DNA from: Allocoprococcus sp004560705
Lineage (GTDB): Bacteria; Bacillota; Clostridia; Lachnospirales; Lachnospiraceae
NCBI RefSeq assembly: GCF_052065755.1
Contig: NZ_JBQHTK010000007.1
Span: 1 to 64,000, forward strand
Length of the DNA stretch: 64,000 bases
Reading direction: 5' to 3'
In this document: in pieces, positions 15,655 to 24,507 of the stretch
How the letters are laid out: each line of letters opens with the position of its first letter
Position numbering within the stretch: position 1 is the first letter of the stretch
The notes under the pieces: model-generated
Told to the model about the DNA's origin: nothing
The model's database searches: none
Seen by the model: only the letters and a program-made list of their open reading frames with translations
Made by a program: the position numbers and the translations under genes

Positions 15655-16902
15655 ATGAAGAGAGAGTTTTTCGAAGAAAACAGAAAAGAATTGTATAAGA
15701 GTCTGGAACCGCAGTCGCTTGTCATTATGTTTGCGGGACATGCACCACGCAAAACAAATGATGAAGACTACCCGTTTTTTACAAATCGTAATTTCCTGTA
15801 CTTAACAGGTGTTGAACAGGCTGATACCGTTCTTATGGCAGTGACAGGCAAAGAAGGGGAATATGAAGAAAAACTGTATATTCTGCCACCGGATGCCATG
15901 AAAGAAAGATGGACAGGACGAAGAATCAAAGAGGCGGAAGCGGAGGAGTTATCTGGAGTTCATGCGTTTGGTTATGTGGGAACTTTTAAAGAAGATATGG
16001 AAAAAAATATCCGTTCAGGCAATGTGAAACGTGTATGCCTTGACTTTGATGAAGCCTTCCAGAATGATGGGGGTAATGAAGCATTTGCACTTGCAAGAGA
16101 ACTGAAGGAAACTGCACCGTATATTGCGCTTGAAAATATTCATCCACAGTTGAAACGTCAGCGTACGATTAAAAAGCCATGTGAAATTGAAGCGATGAGA
16201 AAGGCCGAGATCATTACCGGTGCCGGAATCGAAGCCATGATGCGTGCGTCCAAACCGGGTATGTATGAATATCAGTATAAAGCAGAGTTTGATTATGCGC
16301 TGGCACAGAGAGGGGTCCTTGCACCGGGATTTCCGTCTATTATCTCAGCGGGAAATAATAACTTCTGTATCCATTATTATGACTATCGCGGACAGTCAAA
16401 GGATGGAGATATGATTCTGAATGACGTGGGCGCTGTCTGGGATTATGAAATCAATGATGTTTCCAGAGGATGGCCGTGTAACGGAAAATTCTCTGAGCGT
16501 CAGAAATTGCTGTATCAGTGTGCATATAATACATCTGAATATATGTTCCGTACACTGAAACCGGGAATTCCGATGAAGGAAGTAGACAATATGGTTCGTA
16601 AATACAACTTTGAACAGTTGAAACAGGCCGGAGTGTGCAGCAATTATGAAGACATCGGTACTTATATGTGGCATGGTGGAGCGCATCATGTCGGATTCGA
16701 TGTACATGATGTGGTAGATGCGAAAGAAAGATTGACCGCACCGAACATGGTATTCTGTGTGGATGTCGGAATATATCACGAAGAGTGGGGAATCGGCTTC
16801 CGTCTGGAGGATAACTGCCTGATTACAGAAAATGGATGTGAGAATCTTTCTCATGCAATCCCGAGAACAATCGAGCAGATTGAAGGGATCATGGGACATT
16901 AG
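15655..16902 (+). CDS. Xaa-Pro aminopeptidase/dipeptidase (peptidase M24)
   Basis: A 415-residue aminopeptidase P-type metalloenzyme that removes the residue before proline (or hydroxyproline) from peptides. It has an N-terminal creatinase-like domain (about 1-165) and a pita-bread catalytic domain. Metal ligands are visible as Asp257 (LNDVGA), Asp268 (INDVS), a His in GGAHHVGFDVHD near 345, an acidic residue in GIYHEEWG and Glu385 in RLEDN. These are the usual D-D-H-E-E dinuclear set, with a less common EEWG in place of EPG. Its position directly after hypD suggests it releases hydroxyproline from collagen-derived peptides. The ATG at 15655 follows GGAGG by 10 bases. Confidence 0.88.
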   Translation: MKREFFEENRKELYKSLEPQSLVIMFAGHAPRKTNDEDYPFFTNRNFLYLTGVEQADTVLMAVTGKEGEYEEKLYILPPDAMKERWTGRRIKEAEAEELSGVHAFGYVGTFKEDMEKNIRSGNVKRVCLDFDEAFQNDGGNEAFALARELKETAPYIALENIHPQLKRQRTIKKPCEIEAMRKAEIITGAGIEAMMRASKPGMYEYQYKAEFDYALAQRGVLAPGFPSIISAGNNNFCIHYYDYRGQSKDGDMILNDVGAVWDYEINDVSRGWPCNGKFSERQKLLYQCAYNTSEYMFRTLKPGIPMKEVDNMVRKYNFEQLKQAGVCSNYEDIGTYMWHGGAHHVGFDVHDVVDAKERLTAPNMVFCVDVGIYHEEWGIGFRLEDNCLITENGCENLSHAIPRTIEQIEGIMGH

Positions 16903-16933
16903 TTTGCAAATTGTGATGGAAAAGAAGCATAGA

Positions 16934-16966
16934 AAAAAGGACAGTTCCAATTGGACTGTCCTTTTT
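16934..16966. terminator. bidirectional terminator
   Basis: AAAAAGGACAG…CTGTCCTTTTT forms a stem of about 16 bp with one bulge around AATT, giving T runs on both strands. It separates the convergent M24 and YitT genes. Confidence 0.88.
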
Positions 16967-16973
16967 GTCAAGC

Positions 16974-17867
16974 TTATGTAAGTCTTTTTTCGAAATTACC
17001 GTCTATATCGCATCCTTCGGTGAAAATCATAAATGCGTTCGGATCAATAGATTTTACAATGCGTTTCAACTCGTTGACTTCGTATTTTGAAACGACAACC
17101 ATCAGGATAGAGGAATCTGCATGTGTGTATGCGCCCTCTCCATCCCAGTTCGTAACACCACGCCGCGTCTGCTCCATGATTGCTTCAGCAATACCCGCTT
17201 TCTTAGTGAAAATCATAACGCTGACATTGATATTCTGAATATGTATGTGGTCACATGCTGTTGCGTACACAACGCCATAAATCAATGAGTAGATTACGAT
17301 TTCGATGTTGAACATGAAAAAGCAGATACTGTACACAAAAATGTTAATCAACAGTCCTACTTTTCCTACACTAAAGCCTGGAAAGCGCTGGGTCATATAG
17401 ATCCCCAGAATGTCCTGCCCACCGCCTGAACTCTCTCCGCGAAGAATGAGTCCGGAACCTGCACCTGCAATAATGCCACCGATGATACATGCGGTCAGAT
17501 AGTCCTCGATGAGCGGTGCGGATGGAATCGGAATCAAGGTAAGTGCCGCAGTCTGAACTACGATTACGATCATGGACCGCACAAAAAAGCCTTTCCCCAT
17601 TTTTGACCATGCCAGATAGATGAGTGGCAGGTTGAGCAGAAAGTAAATAATACCGGCAATATCTGTTTGCCCGAATGAAATACCGGTGATTGCGATGAGC
17701 AGGGTACGGATTAACTGTGCAATACCCATGAAACCGCCGTTATATAATGAAAGCGGAATGATCATCACATTCAACCCAAAGGCAAACATGACAGCACCGA
17801 AAACAGCAGTGCCAAGAGATGTAATCGCATGGCGCTGCTCTTTTGAAATTGGTAAATTGAATGACAT
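16974..17867 (-). CDS. YitT-family membrane protein
   Basis: A 297-residue protein with five or six N-terminal membrane helices (the YitT/DUF161 region) and a cytoplasmic C-terminal DUF2179 domain (about 215-297, ending EGCDIDGNFEKRL). The Gly-Gly/Ser-rich loop LRGESSGGGQDILG is typical of the family. Its transported substrate is not established. The ATG at 17867 is preferred because AAGGGGG lies about 7 bases upstream; an in-frame upstream start at 17906 lacks one. It lies between the hydroxyproline genes and the GntR regulator on the opposite strand, but a role in that pathway is only positional inference. Confidence 0.87.
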   Translation of the reverse strand: MSFNLPISKEQRHAITSLGTAVFGAVMFAFGLNVMIIPLSLYNGGFMGIAQLIRTLLIAITGISFGQTDIAGIIYFLLNLPLIYLAWSKMGKGFFVRSMIVIVVQTAALTLIPIPSAPLIEDYLTACIIGGIIAGAGSGLILRGESSGGGQDILGIYMTQRFPGFSVGKVGLLINIFVYSICFFMFNIEIVIYSLIYGVVYATACDHIHIQNINVSVMIFTKKAGIAEAIMEQTRRGVTNWDGEGAYTHADSSILMVVVSKYEVNELKRIVKSIDPNAFMIFTEGCDIDGNFEKRLT

Positions 17868-17971
17868 ACTGTTTCCCCCTTGTTTGGAAATATATTCATC
17901 TAACATTTAGAGTATAGAGAAAAGTAAGGAGAAAATCAATGATCTTTTTTAAAAATGAAAAATAATTCGTA

Positions 17972-18625
17972 CTAGCTTGTGGAAAGAAGATTTTCGAGTG
18001 CATTATCCTTCCCCAGTGTAAAGTGATCATCATGGAGAATGCTGAAAGCGTGTTCATAATCATTCTCGCGCATATATGTGATCATTTTTTTAAGATTTGT
18101 ATTTGTAGCATCAATCTGCATACCGTTTCGGACTGAATAGAGTCCGATACGAACCAATTCTGCAAGATTCGATTCGTAAAAACGGGTAATACGTTCGTTT
18201 TCAAAAATGCTGATGATTTCCAGGTGCATTTGGGTATCTGCAAGTTCCCATTCAAAAGGGTCGGCGGCCACAGCACACATGCGAACAACACGGGCCTCTA
18301 TTTTATAGGAGAATTCTTCTGCACGACCGCTGTCAAAAATCAGCTTGAAAGCAGCACCTTCGAACAGTTCACGAATCTGATAGATTTCTGTGACGGCTTG
18401 GTAACTGATCTCTTTTACACGCATGGATTTGTAGTAATCCGTCACAATCAGTCCTTCTGACTGCAACATTTTGAGTGCAGTCCGAATCGGATTACGGCTC
18501 ATGCCCAGTTCCTGAGTCAACATTGATTCCGTGAGTGTCATACCGGGGGCATAAGTGAGATTCAGTATGTTGTTCTTGATTTTTTCATAAGCCTGATCGG
18601 CAAGTGATTTTCTTGGAGCAACCAT
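17972..18625 (-). CDS. GntR/FadR-subfamily transcriptional regulator (FCD domain)
   Basis: A 217-residue regulator with an N-terminal winged helix (DQAYEKIKNNIL…LTESMLTQELGMSRNPIRTAL…SEGLIV) and a C-terminal all-helical FCD ligand-binding domain (from about 75). FCD domains bind small carboxylates or amino-acid-like effectors through a metal held by Asp/His residues. It is divergent from proC. The intergenic region holds three TTGTATRCAA palindromes on the proC side and a pair of TTGTATA half-sites near its own start. These sites probably bind this protein, making it an autoregulated repressor or activator of proC. Its FCD effector may be proline, hydroxyproline or pyrroline-5-carboxylate; that is inference. 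Confidence 0.88.
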   Translation of the reverse strand: MVAPRKSLADQAYEKIKNNILNLTYAPGMTLTESMLTQELGMSRNPIRTALKMLQSEGLIVTDYYKSMRVKEISYQAVTEIYQIRELFEGAAFKLIFDSGRAEEFSYKIEARVVRMCAVAADPFEWELADTQMHLEIISIFENERITRFYESNLAELVRIGLYSVRNGMQIDATNTNLKKMITYMRENDYEHAFSILHDDHFTLGKDNALENLLSTS

Positions 18626-18655
18626 GATTTTCCCTTTCTGTTTTTAAAAAAAGTA

Positions 18656-18672
18656 TTGTATATATTGTATAA
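18656..18672 (-). promoter_or_regulatory. candidate autoregulatory site of the GntR gene
   Basis: Two direct TTGTATA words start at 18656 and 18665, 9 bases apart, about 30 bases before the GntR start codon. They match half of the TTGTATACAA palindromes found before proC. Confidence 0.4.
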
Positions 18673-18739
18673 AAAAGAGAAGGGAAATTCAAGGTTTTGT
18701 AGAAAATTGTCTTATGGATATTTTTGTGACGCAGCAGTA

Positions 18740-18768
18740 TTGACTTTTGCGATAAGAAATGGTAAATT
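18740..18768 (+). promoter_or_regulatory. promoter of proC
   Basis: TTGACT (18740-18745), 17 bases and TAAATT (18763-18768). The -10 element overlaps the first operator by two bases, so regulator binding should affect polymerase directly. Confidence 0.55.
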
Positions 18769-18814
18769 GTATGCAAATGAGGAAATTGTATACAAATTGA
18801 ATGATTGTATACAA
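18767..18814 (+). promoter_or_regulatory. three phased palindromic operators (TTGTATRCAA)
   Basis: TTGTATGCAA (18767-18776), TTGTATACAA (18786-18795) and TTGTATACAA (18805-18814) recur with an exact 19-base period. The second and third copies are perfect 10-bp palindromes. They lie between the proC promoter and the proC ribosome site and are the most likely binding sites for the divergent GntR/FCD protein. Confidence 0.75.
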
Positions 18815-18900
18815 TGAAACAACGCAAAAAACAGCCAACAGAATTAAAGAAGCACAAGCGGTCAAAAGCCGTATGCAGGATATTTCAGGAGGAGAAGGGT

Positions 18901-19695
18901 ATGAAATTAGGATTTATTGGGTGTGGAAACATGGCAGGAGCTATGATGAAAGGAATCATTGAGAATCATATTTTTAAACCAGATGAAATAATTGGTTCCG
19001 ATTTATTTGCTCCGGGGAGAGAACGTTTGAAAGAGCAGTATGGAATTCATGTGACAGACGATAATAAGGAAGTTGTGGAGAAATCTGAGGTTGTGATCTT
19101 ATCCATTAAACCACAGTTTTATGAAAGCGTGATTGGAGAAATAAAATCTCTGGTAAGGCCGGAACAGCTGATCGTTACGATTGCTCCGGGAAAGACACTT
19201 GAATGGTTGGGAGAGCAGTTTGGTGATACTGTAAAAATTATCCGTACAATGCCAAATACTCCGGCGATGGTAGGGGAAGGTATGACTGGAGTGACTCCGA
19301 ATAAAAATGTGACGAAGGAAGAACTGGATTATGTATGTCGGATTCTTCAGGGATTTGGAAAGACAGAAGTGATTACAGAAAACCTTATGGATGTGGTTGT
19401 CGCTGTAAGCGGAAGCTCACCGGCATATATCTTTATATTTATTGAAGCAATGGCCGATGCAGCGGTGAAAGAAGGAATGCCGAGAAATCAGGCGTATAAA
19501 TTTGCTGCACAGGCAGTGCTGGGAAGTGCAAAAATGATTCTTCAGACAGGCGAGCATCCGGGTGTACTTAAAGATATGGTATGCTCACCAGGAGGAACAA
19601 CGATTGAAGCGGTTCGTGTTCTTGAAGAGAGAGGGCTTAGAAGTGCTGTTTTTGAGGCGATGGAAGCTTGTGCAGAGGTTGCAAAAAACTTATAA
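18901..19695 (+). CDS. proC: pyrroline-5-carboxylate reductase
   Basis: A 264-residue cytoplasmic enzyme that reduces 1-pyrroline-5-carboxylate to L-proline with NAD(P)H. The Rossmann start MKLGFIGCGNMAGAM, the middle motif RTMPNTPA and the C-terminal signature MVCSPGGTTIEAV are all family diagnostics. Here it likely completes hydroxyproline reduction begun by HypD, as well as normal proline synthesis. The ATG at 18901 follows GGAGGAGAAGGG; upstream in-frame codons cross the operator array and are not coding. Transcription is probably controlled by the divergent GntR protein. Confidence 0.95.
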   Translation: MKLGFIGCGNMAGAMMKGIIENHIFKPDEIIGSDLFAPGRERLKEQYGIHVTDDNKEVVEKSEVVILSIKPQFYESVIGEIKSLVRPEQLIVTIAPGKTLEWLGEQFGDTVKIIRTMPNTPAMVGEGMTGVTPNKNVTKEELDYVCRILQGFGKTEVITENLMDVVVAVSGSSPAYIFIFIEAMADAAVKEGMPRNQAYKFAAQAVLGSAKMILQTGEHPGVLKDMVCSPGGTTIEAVRVLEERGLRSAVFEAMEACAEVAKNL

Positions 19696-19821
19696 TTATG
19701 ATACAATAATGAAAGAGGCCGGGTGTACTTGTGCATCCGGTCATTTCTATATATGTTCTGAAATGTTGGAGTTCCAGAACGTCTGCCGGCTGGATGCAGG
19801 CAGTTTGAGGAGGTTAGGTAA

Positions 19822-20406
19822 GTGGCATCAAAGCAAAATGTTAAGCGTCGAATCGTAGATGCAGCGTGGGAATTGTTTTATGAAAAAGGATATGACGATA
19901 CAACTGTGGATGATATCATTCGATTATCTGATACTTCTAAAGGATCGTTTTATTATTATTTTTCTGGAAAAGATGCGTTGCTGGACACGCTTTCGACAAT
20001 TCTGGATGAGTATTATGCAAATCTGGAGGAAGAGCTTGATGAAAATATGAACAGCTTTGATAAGCTGATGTTTTTGAATTATAAGTCGCATTTGTTTATG
20101 GAGACGAAGATTGATGTGACGCTTCTGGCATCTTTGTATTCCACACAGCTGATCGCAAAAGGAGAACGTAATCTTCTGGATCAGAACCGGACATATTATC
20201 GCCTGATCAGCAGAATTGTGGAAGAAGGGCATGTGAGAAACCAGATCAGCAGGGAAAAGTCGATCCAGGAAATCACAAAGTATTATTCGCTTTGTGAACG
20301 CGCGCTTGTTTCAGACTGGTGCCTGAACAGAGGAAGCTATTCGCTTGCGGAATACAGTAAGGAATATATGCCGATTTTGATGGAGCATTTCCGGGTTAAA
20401 CAATAG
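19822..20406 (+). CDS. TetR-family transcriptional regulator
   Basis: A 194-residue one-component regulator. The N-terminal helix-turn-helix (RRIVDAAWELFYEKGYDDTTV then TSKGSFYYYFSGKDAL) is characteristic of TetR/AcrR proteins; the rest is a variable ligand domain. It uses a GTG start with GGAGG 8 bases upstream. It is followed 18 bases later by an EamA permease gene, which it probably controls. No operator could be identified with confidence. Confidence 0.88.
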   Translation: MASKQNVKRRIVDAAWELFYEKGYDDTTVDDIIRLSDTSKGSFYYYFSGKDALLDTLSTILDEYYANLEEELDENMNSFDKLMFLNYKSHLFMETKIDVTLLASLYSTQLIAKGERNLLDQNRTYYRLISRIVEEGHVRNQISREKSIQEITKYYSLCERALVSDWCLNRGSYSLAEYSKEYMPILMEHFRVKQ

Positions 20407-20424
20407 GCGGAAAGGAACGAGGGC

Positions 20425-21282
20425 ATGGAAAAGAGTGACAATAAAGGACTTTTGTCAGTGCATCTGGCCGTATTTTTGTTCGGAGTGGTCGGGCTTTTTG
20501 CCAAGCTGGTGGATCTCCCTGCGGTTATTATTGTTTTGGGAAGAGTGCTTTTCTCGTCGGTGTTTTTATGGGGCTTTTTGTTGGTACGAAGACAGAGAAT
20601 CCGATTAAAGAGGCGAGCGGATTATCTGTGGATGATCGCAGCCGGTGTGATTCTTGCGGTACACTGGAGCAGTTTCATGCAGGCGATTCAGAGTTCCACG
20701 GTGGCAGTTGGAACTTTGGCATTTTCTACATTTCCCCTTTTCGTTACAATTATGGAACCATATGTATTTCATGAGAAACTCAAAACATCGGATGTTGTCT
20801 GTGCAGTTGTCATGCTGGCAGGTGTATTTCTGATCGTTCCGGAATTTACGCTTCAGAATACGATGACAAGGGGTGTTCTGTGGGGACTTTTAAGTGCAGT
20901 GACTTATGCAGTGCTGTCGTTGATGAATCGGAAGTTTTCGGGGAGTTACCCGGCAACGGTCGTATCGTTCTATGAACAGGCAACGGCAGCGGTCGTGTTG
21001 TTCCCGATGTTGTTGATTTTGAGACCGCAAGTCACATTGAAAGATGTGGGTGTGCTGATGCTTCTCGGCGTTGTGTTTACTGCCGTTGCTCATTCCCTTT
21101 TTATAAATGGACTTCGCACGGTACGCGTGCAGACGGCCGGCATTATTTCCGGACTGGAATCAGTTTACGGAATCGTAAGTGCTTTGATTTTTCTCGGAGA
21201 GATCCCCGGAATCAGGGAGATCGCAGGTGGTGCTCTGATCCTTGCAGTTGTTTTTTATTCTACACAAAAAGTGGCTGAATGA
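20425..21282 (+). CDS. EamA-family (DMT) permease
   Basis: A 285-residue inner-membrane transporter with ten predicted helices in two EamA repeats (about 10-135 and 150-280). The first repeat ends with the FSTFPLFV…EPYVFHEKL block and the second with ESVYGIVSALIFLGEIPG, as in drug/metabolite exporters of the DMT superfamily. Amino acids and metabolites are common substrates, but the specificity here is unknown. It is probably in an operon with the upstream TetR gene. Confidence 0.87.
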   Translation: MEKSDNKGLLSVHLAVFLFGVVGLFAKLVDLPAVIIVLGRVLFSSVFLWGFLLVRRQRIRLKRRADYLWMIAAGVILAVHWSSFMQAIQSSTVAVGTLAFSTFPLFVTIMEPYVFHEKLKTSDVVCAVVMLAGVFLIVPEFTLQNTMTRGVLWGLLSAVTYAVLSLMNRKFSGSYPATVVSFYEQATAAVVLFPMLLILRPQVTLKDVGVLMLLGVVFTAVAHSLFINGLRTVRVQTAGIISGLESVYGIVSALIFLGEIPGIREIAGGALILAVVFYSTQKVAE

Positions 21283-21313
21283 GCGGAAATATAAGAGAAT
21301 TGGAAGAAAACTA

Positions 21314-21342
21314 TTTACGAACCGGGAGAGTTTCGTTAAAAT
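21314..21342 (+). promoter_or_regulatory. candidate promoter of the cyclophilin gene
   Basis: TTTACG (21314-21319), 17 bases and TAAAAT (21337-21342), about 37 bases before the ATG. Confidence 0.45.
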
Positions 21343-21378
21343 AGGGTACAGTAATAAGAAAAAAAGGAGATTGATAAT

Positions 21379-21897
21379 ATGGCAAATCCAATCGTAACAT
21401 TTGAGATGGAAAATGGTGATGTAATGAAGGTGGAATTGTATCCGGAAGTTGCACCGAATACAGTTAATAACTTTATTTCACTGGTAAATAAAGGATTCTA
21501 TGATGGGCTGATCTTCCATCGTGTCATCAATGGATTTATGATTCAGGGCGGATGCCCGAATGGAACCGGTATGGGCGGACCGGGGTATTCTATTGCAGGA
21601 GAGTTCGCTCAGAATGGCTTCGACAATCAACTGAAACACGAACCGGGTGTGATTTCCATGGCTCGGGCAATGAATCCGGATTCAGCGGGATCACAGTTCT
21701 TTATTATGCATAAGAATTCTCCACATCTGGACGGTGCTTATGCAGCATTTGGTAAGATCATCGAAGGCATGGATGTGGTAAATAAGATTGCTGAGACGGA
21801 CACTGATTTCAGAGATAAACCGATTACAGATCAGAAGATGAAAAAGGTGACGGTTGAAACATTTGGTACAGAATATCCGGAACCGGAGAAGTGCTAA
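21379..21897 (+). CDS. peptidyl-prolyl cis-trans isomerase, cyclophilin type
   Basis: A 172-residue cytoplasmic cyclophilin with no signal peptide. The motifs FHRVINGFMIQGG, MARAMNPDSAGSQFFI and AAFGKIIEGMDVV cover the catalytic Arg, the Phe/Met pocket and the conserved C-terminal strand. It catalyses proline isomerisation during protein folding. It has its own ribosome site (AAAGGAG) and a hairpin downstream, so it is probably transcribed separately from the ECF genes that follow. Confidence 0.93.
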   Translation: MANPIVTFEMENGDVMKVELYPEVAPNTVNNFISLVNKGFYDGLIFHRVINGFMIQGGCPNGTGMGGPGYSIAGEFAQNGFDNQLKHEPGVISMARAMNPDSAGSQFFIMHKNSPHLDGAYAAFGKIIEGMDVVNKIAETDTDFRDKPITDQKMKKVTVETFGTEYPEPEKC

Positions 21898-21911
21898 TAA
21901 GAAAAACGGGA

Positions 21912-21940
21912 AAGGCAGCGTTTGATATAGGCGCTGCCTT
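21912..21940 (+). terminator. hairpin between cyclophilin and ECF genes
   Basis: AAGGCAGCG (21912-21920) pairs perfectly with CGCTGCCTT (21932-21940). The T run is weak, so termination may be partial. Confidence 0.55.
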
Positions 21941-21960
21941 GATAAATATGAGGAAATGGC

Positions 21961-22806
21961 ATGAAGATGATTAAGACAGATAAGCTGGTATTTGAATATG
22001 CAAAACGTGACGAGGAAGGCAATATCATCGGAATGAGCCGTGCTGTGGATGAGGTGGATCTGGATATTGAGCCTGGGCAGTTTATAGCAATTCTTGGGCA
22101 TAACGGTTCGGGAAAATCTACGCTGGCAAAGCATATGAATGCGATTCTGGTACCCACAGAAGGAACGATGTGGGTGGACGGAAAAGATACAAAAGAAGAA
22201 GAGTATTTATGGGATATCCGGCAGAGCGCGGGGATGGTTTTTCAGAATCCGGATAATCAGATCATCGGTACAGTGGTGGAAGAAGATGTCGGATTTGGCC
22301 CGGAGAATCTCGGAGTGCCGACGGAACAGATCTGGAAGAGAGTGGAGGAAAGCCTGAAGGCGGTCGGGATGATCGAGTATCGGCATCACTCTCCCAATAA
22401 GCTGTCAGGAGGGCAGAAACAGAGGGTGGCAATCGCAGGAGTTATGGCTATGCGCCCGAAGTGTATTGTACTGGATGAACCGACTGCAATGCTCGATCCC
22501 AACGGACGCAAGGAAGTATTGGAAAGTGTACAGGAATTGAGAAAGAGAGAACATATTACGGTCATTCTGATTACGCATTATATGGAAGAAGTTGTGGACG
22601 CGGATCAGGTGATTGTGATGGATCATGGACATGTTGTGATGCAGGGAACTCCGAGAGAGATCTTTTCACAGGTTGATTTGCTGAAAGAGTACAGACTGGA
22701 CGTGCCGCAGGTTACGATCCTTGCGGATGAGCTTCGCAAGAGAGGGCTTGATATTCCTGCAGGTATTTTGAAAAAAGAAGAATTGGTGGAAATATTATGT
22801 CGATAA
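21961..22806 (+). CDS. ecfA1: energy-coupling factor transporter ATPase EcfA1
   Basis: A 281-residue ABC ATPase of the shared ECF module that powers uptake of vitamins and metal ions by different S-components. Walker A is GHNGSGKST, the signature is LSGGQKQRVAIAGV and Walker B is KCIVLDEPTAMLDP. The Q-loop reads AGMVFQNPDNQIIGTVVEEDV, diagnostic of EcfA1/CbiO. The C-terminal extension (about 230-281) is the dimerisation domain. It overlaps ecfA2 by 10 bases. Confidence 0.94.
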   Translation: MKMIKTDKLVFEYAKRDEEGNIIGMSRAVDEVDLDIEPGQFIAILGHNGSGKSTLAKHMNAILVPTEGTMWVDGKDTKEEEYLWDIRQSAGMVFQNPDNQIIGTVVEEDVGFGPENLGVPTEQIWKRVEESLKAVGMIEYRHHSPNKLSGGQKQRVAIAGVMAMRPKCIVLDEPTAMLDPNGRKEVLESVQELRKREHITVILITHYMEEVVDADQVIVMDHGHVVMQGTPREIFSQVDLLKEYRLDVPQVTILADELRKRGLDIPAGILKKEELVEILCR

Positions 22807-23660
22807 AATTAGAACATGTGAATTATATTTACAGCGCAGATACTGCTTATGAAAAACAGGCTTTAAAAGATATCTGTCTGGAGATCCCGCATGGACAGTT
22901 TGTCGGAATTATCGGGCATACCGGTTCGGGAAAATCTACTCTGATCCAGCATCTCAATGGCCTGATCAGAGCGACGAGCGGAACGGTTTATTATAACGGA
23001 GAAAACATTTACGCAGACGGTTATAATATGAAAGAACTGCGTAGCCAGGTGGGATTGGTGTTCCAATATCCGGAGCATCAGCTTTTTGAAGTGGATGTGC
23101 TCAAAGATGTATGTTTCGGACCGAAAAATCAGGGATTCTCGGAGAAAGAGTGTGAAGAACGTGCCCGGGAAGCTTTGAAGTTGGTAGGACTCAAGGAGAA
23201 ATACTATGAGCAGTCTCCGTTTGAACTTTCCGGTGGACAGAAGAGAAGAGTGGCAATAGCCGGAGTGCTTGCCATGTGTCCGAAAGTGTTGGTTCTGGAT
23301 GAACCGACAGCAGGACTTGACCCGAAAGGCAGAGATGAGATCCTGGATCAGATCGCATATCTGCATAAGACGAGTGATATGACGGTGATCCTGGTTTCTC
23401 ATAGTATGGAGGATATCGCAAAATATGTGGATCGTATCATTGTGATGAACCATGGGGAAGTTATGTTTGATGATGTGCCGAAGCGCGTGTTCTCACATTA
23501 TAAGGAACTGGAATCCGTTGGACTGGCGGCTCCACAGGTGACTTACATCATGCACGAACTGAAGGAGAACGGATTGGATGTGTCCGTCCATGCGACAACG
23601 ATTGAAGAAGCGGCGGATGAGATCATGGCTGCTGTGACTAAGAAGGAGAAGACGGAATGA
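22797..23660 (+). CDS. ecfA2: energy-coupling factor transporter ATPase EcfA2
   Basis: A 287-residue second ATPase of the ECF heterodimer. Walker A is GHTGSGKST, the signature LSGGQKRRVAIAGV, Walker B KVLVLDEPTAGLDP and the Q-loop QVGLVFQYPEHQLFE, typical of EcfA2. Translation is coupled both to ecfA1 (10-base overlap) and to ecfT (4-base overlap), keeping A1, A2 and T in balance. No S-component gene is adjacent, as usual for group II ECF transporters. Confidence 0.94.
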   Translation: MSIKLEHVNYIYSADTAYEKQALKDICLEIPHGQFVGIIGHTGSGKSTLIQHLNGLIRATSGTVYYNGENIYADGYNMKELRSQVGLVFQYPEHQLFEVDVLKDVCFGPKNQGFSEKECEERAREALKLVGLKEKYYEQSPFELSGGQKRRVAIAGVLAMCPKVLVLDEPTAGLDPKGRDEILDQIAYLHKTSDMTVILVSHSMEDIAKYVDRIIVMNHGEVMFDDVPKRVFSHYKELESVGLAAPQVTYIMHELKENGLDVSVHATTIEEAADEIMAAVTKKEKTE

Positions 23661-24481
23661 TTCGAGATATTACAATAGGACAATATTATCCGGCGAACAG
23701 CAGGATTCACCGCCTGGATCCGAGGGTGAAAATTGTGTGTACACTTTTGTACCTTATTTCGCTTTTTATGTTTAAAAGTATTATCGGTTATCTTCTGGCG
23801 ACCTTGTTTCTTGTATGTGTGGTCAGATTGTCGACTGTTCCGGTGAAGTATATCCTGAAAGGACTAAAACCGATCATAATGCTTCTTATGATTACAGTTT
23901 TGTTTAATCTCTTTTTGACGCCGGGAGGAAGGCTGCTTTTTCATTTCGGACCGCTCAAGATTACAGAACAGGGTTTAAATACAGCTGTATATATGGCAAT
24001 CCGGCTGATCTATCTGATTATGGGATCTTCGCTTATGACGCTTACTACGACGCCGAATGCCCTTACAGATGGTCTGGAAAGTCTTCTTAAGCCGCTGGGA
24101 CATCTGAATGTTCCGGTGCATGAGATTGCGATGATGATGTCGATCGCTCTTCGTTTCATACCAATTCTGTTGGAAGAAACGGACAAGATCATGAAAGCGC
24201 AGATTGCGCGCGGCGCTGATCTGGAGAGCGGAAATATCATTCAGAAAGCTAAGGCTCTGGTACCGATTCTTGTACCGCTGTTTGTATCTGCATTCCGGAG
24301 AGCGAATGATCTTGCAATGGCGATGGAGGCGAGATGTTATCATGGCGGTGAAGGAAGAACAAAAATGAAGCCACTGATCTATAAAGGCAGGGATTATGCA
24401 GCTTATGCGGTGACGATTGCTTATGTTGCAATCTCCTTTGTGGCAGGAAGATATATTCCGTTTAAAATCTGGATCTTCTAA
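23657..24481 (+). CDS. ecfT: energy-coupling factor transporter transmembrane protein EcfT
   Basis: A 274-residue membrane component that couples the ATPases to exchangeable S-components. It has hydrophobic helices at about 27-60, 70-110 and 240-262. Two conserved Ala-Arg-Gly coupling motifs are visible as AQIARGADL and AMEARCYHGG, with the second in its common degenerate form. The start overlaps ecfA2 by four bases (ATGA). Confidence 0.92.
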   Translation: MIRDITIGQYYPANSRIHRLDPRVKIVCTLLYLISLFMFKSIIGYLLATLFLVCVVRLSTVPVKYILKGLKPIIMLLMITVLFNLFLTPGGRLLFHFGPLKITEQGLNTAVYMAIRLIYLIMGSSLMTLTTTPNALTDGLESLLKPLGHLNVPVHEIAMMMSIALRFIPILLEETDKIMKAQIARGADLESGNIIQKAKALVPILVPLFVSAFRRANDLAMAMEARCYHGGEGRTKMKPLIYKGRDYAAYAVTIAYVAISFVAGRYIPFKIWIF

Positions 24482-24507
24482 TAATGTAATCAGAAACGGA
24501 GCAGATA

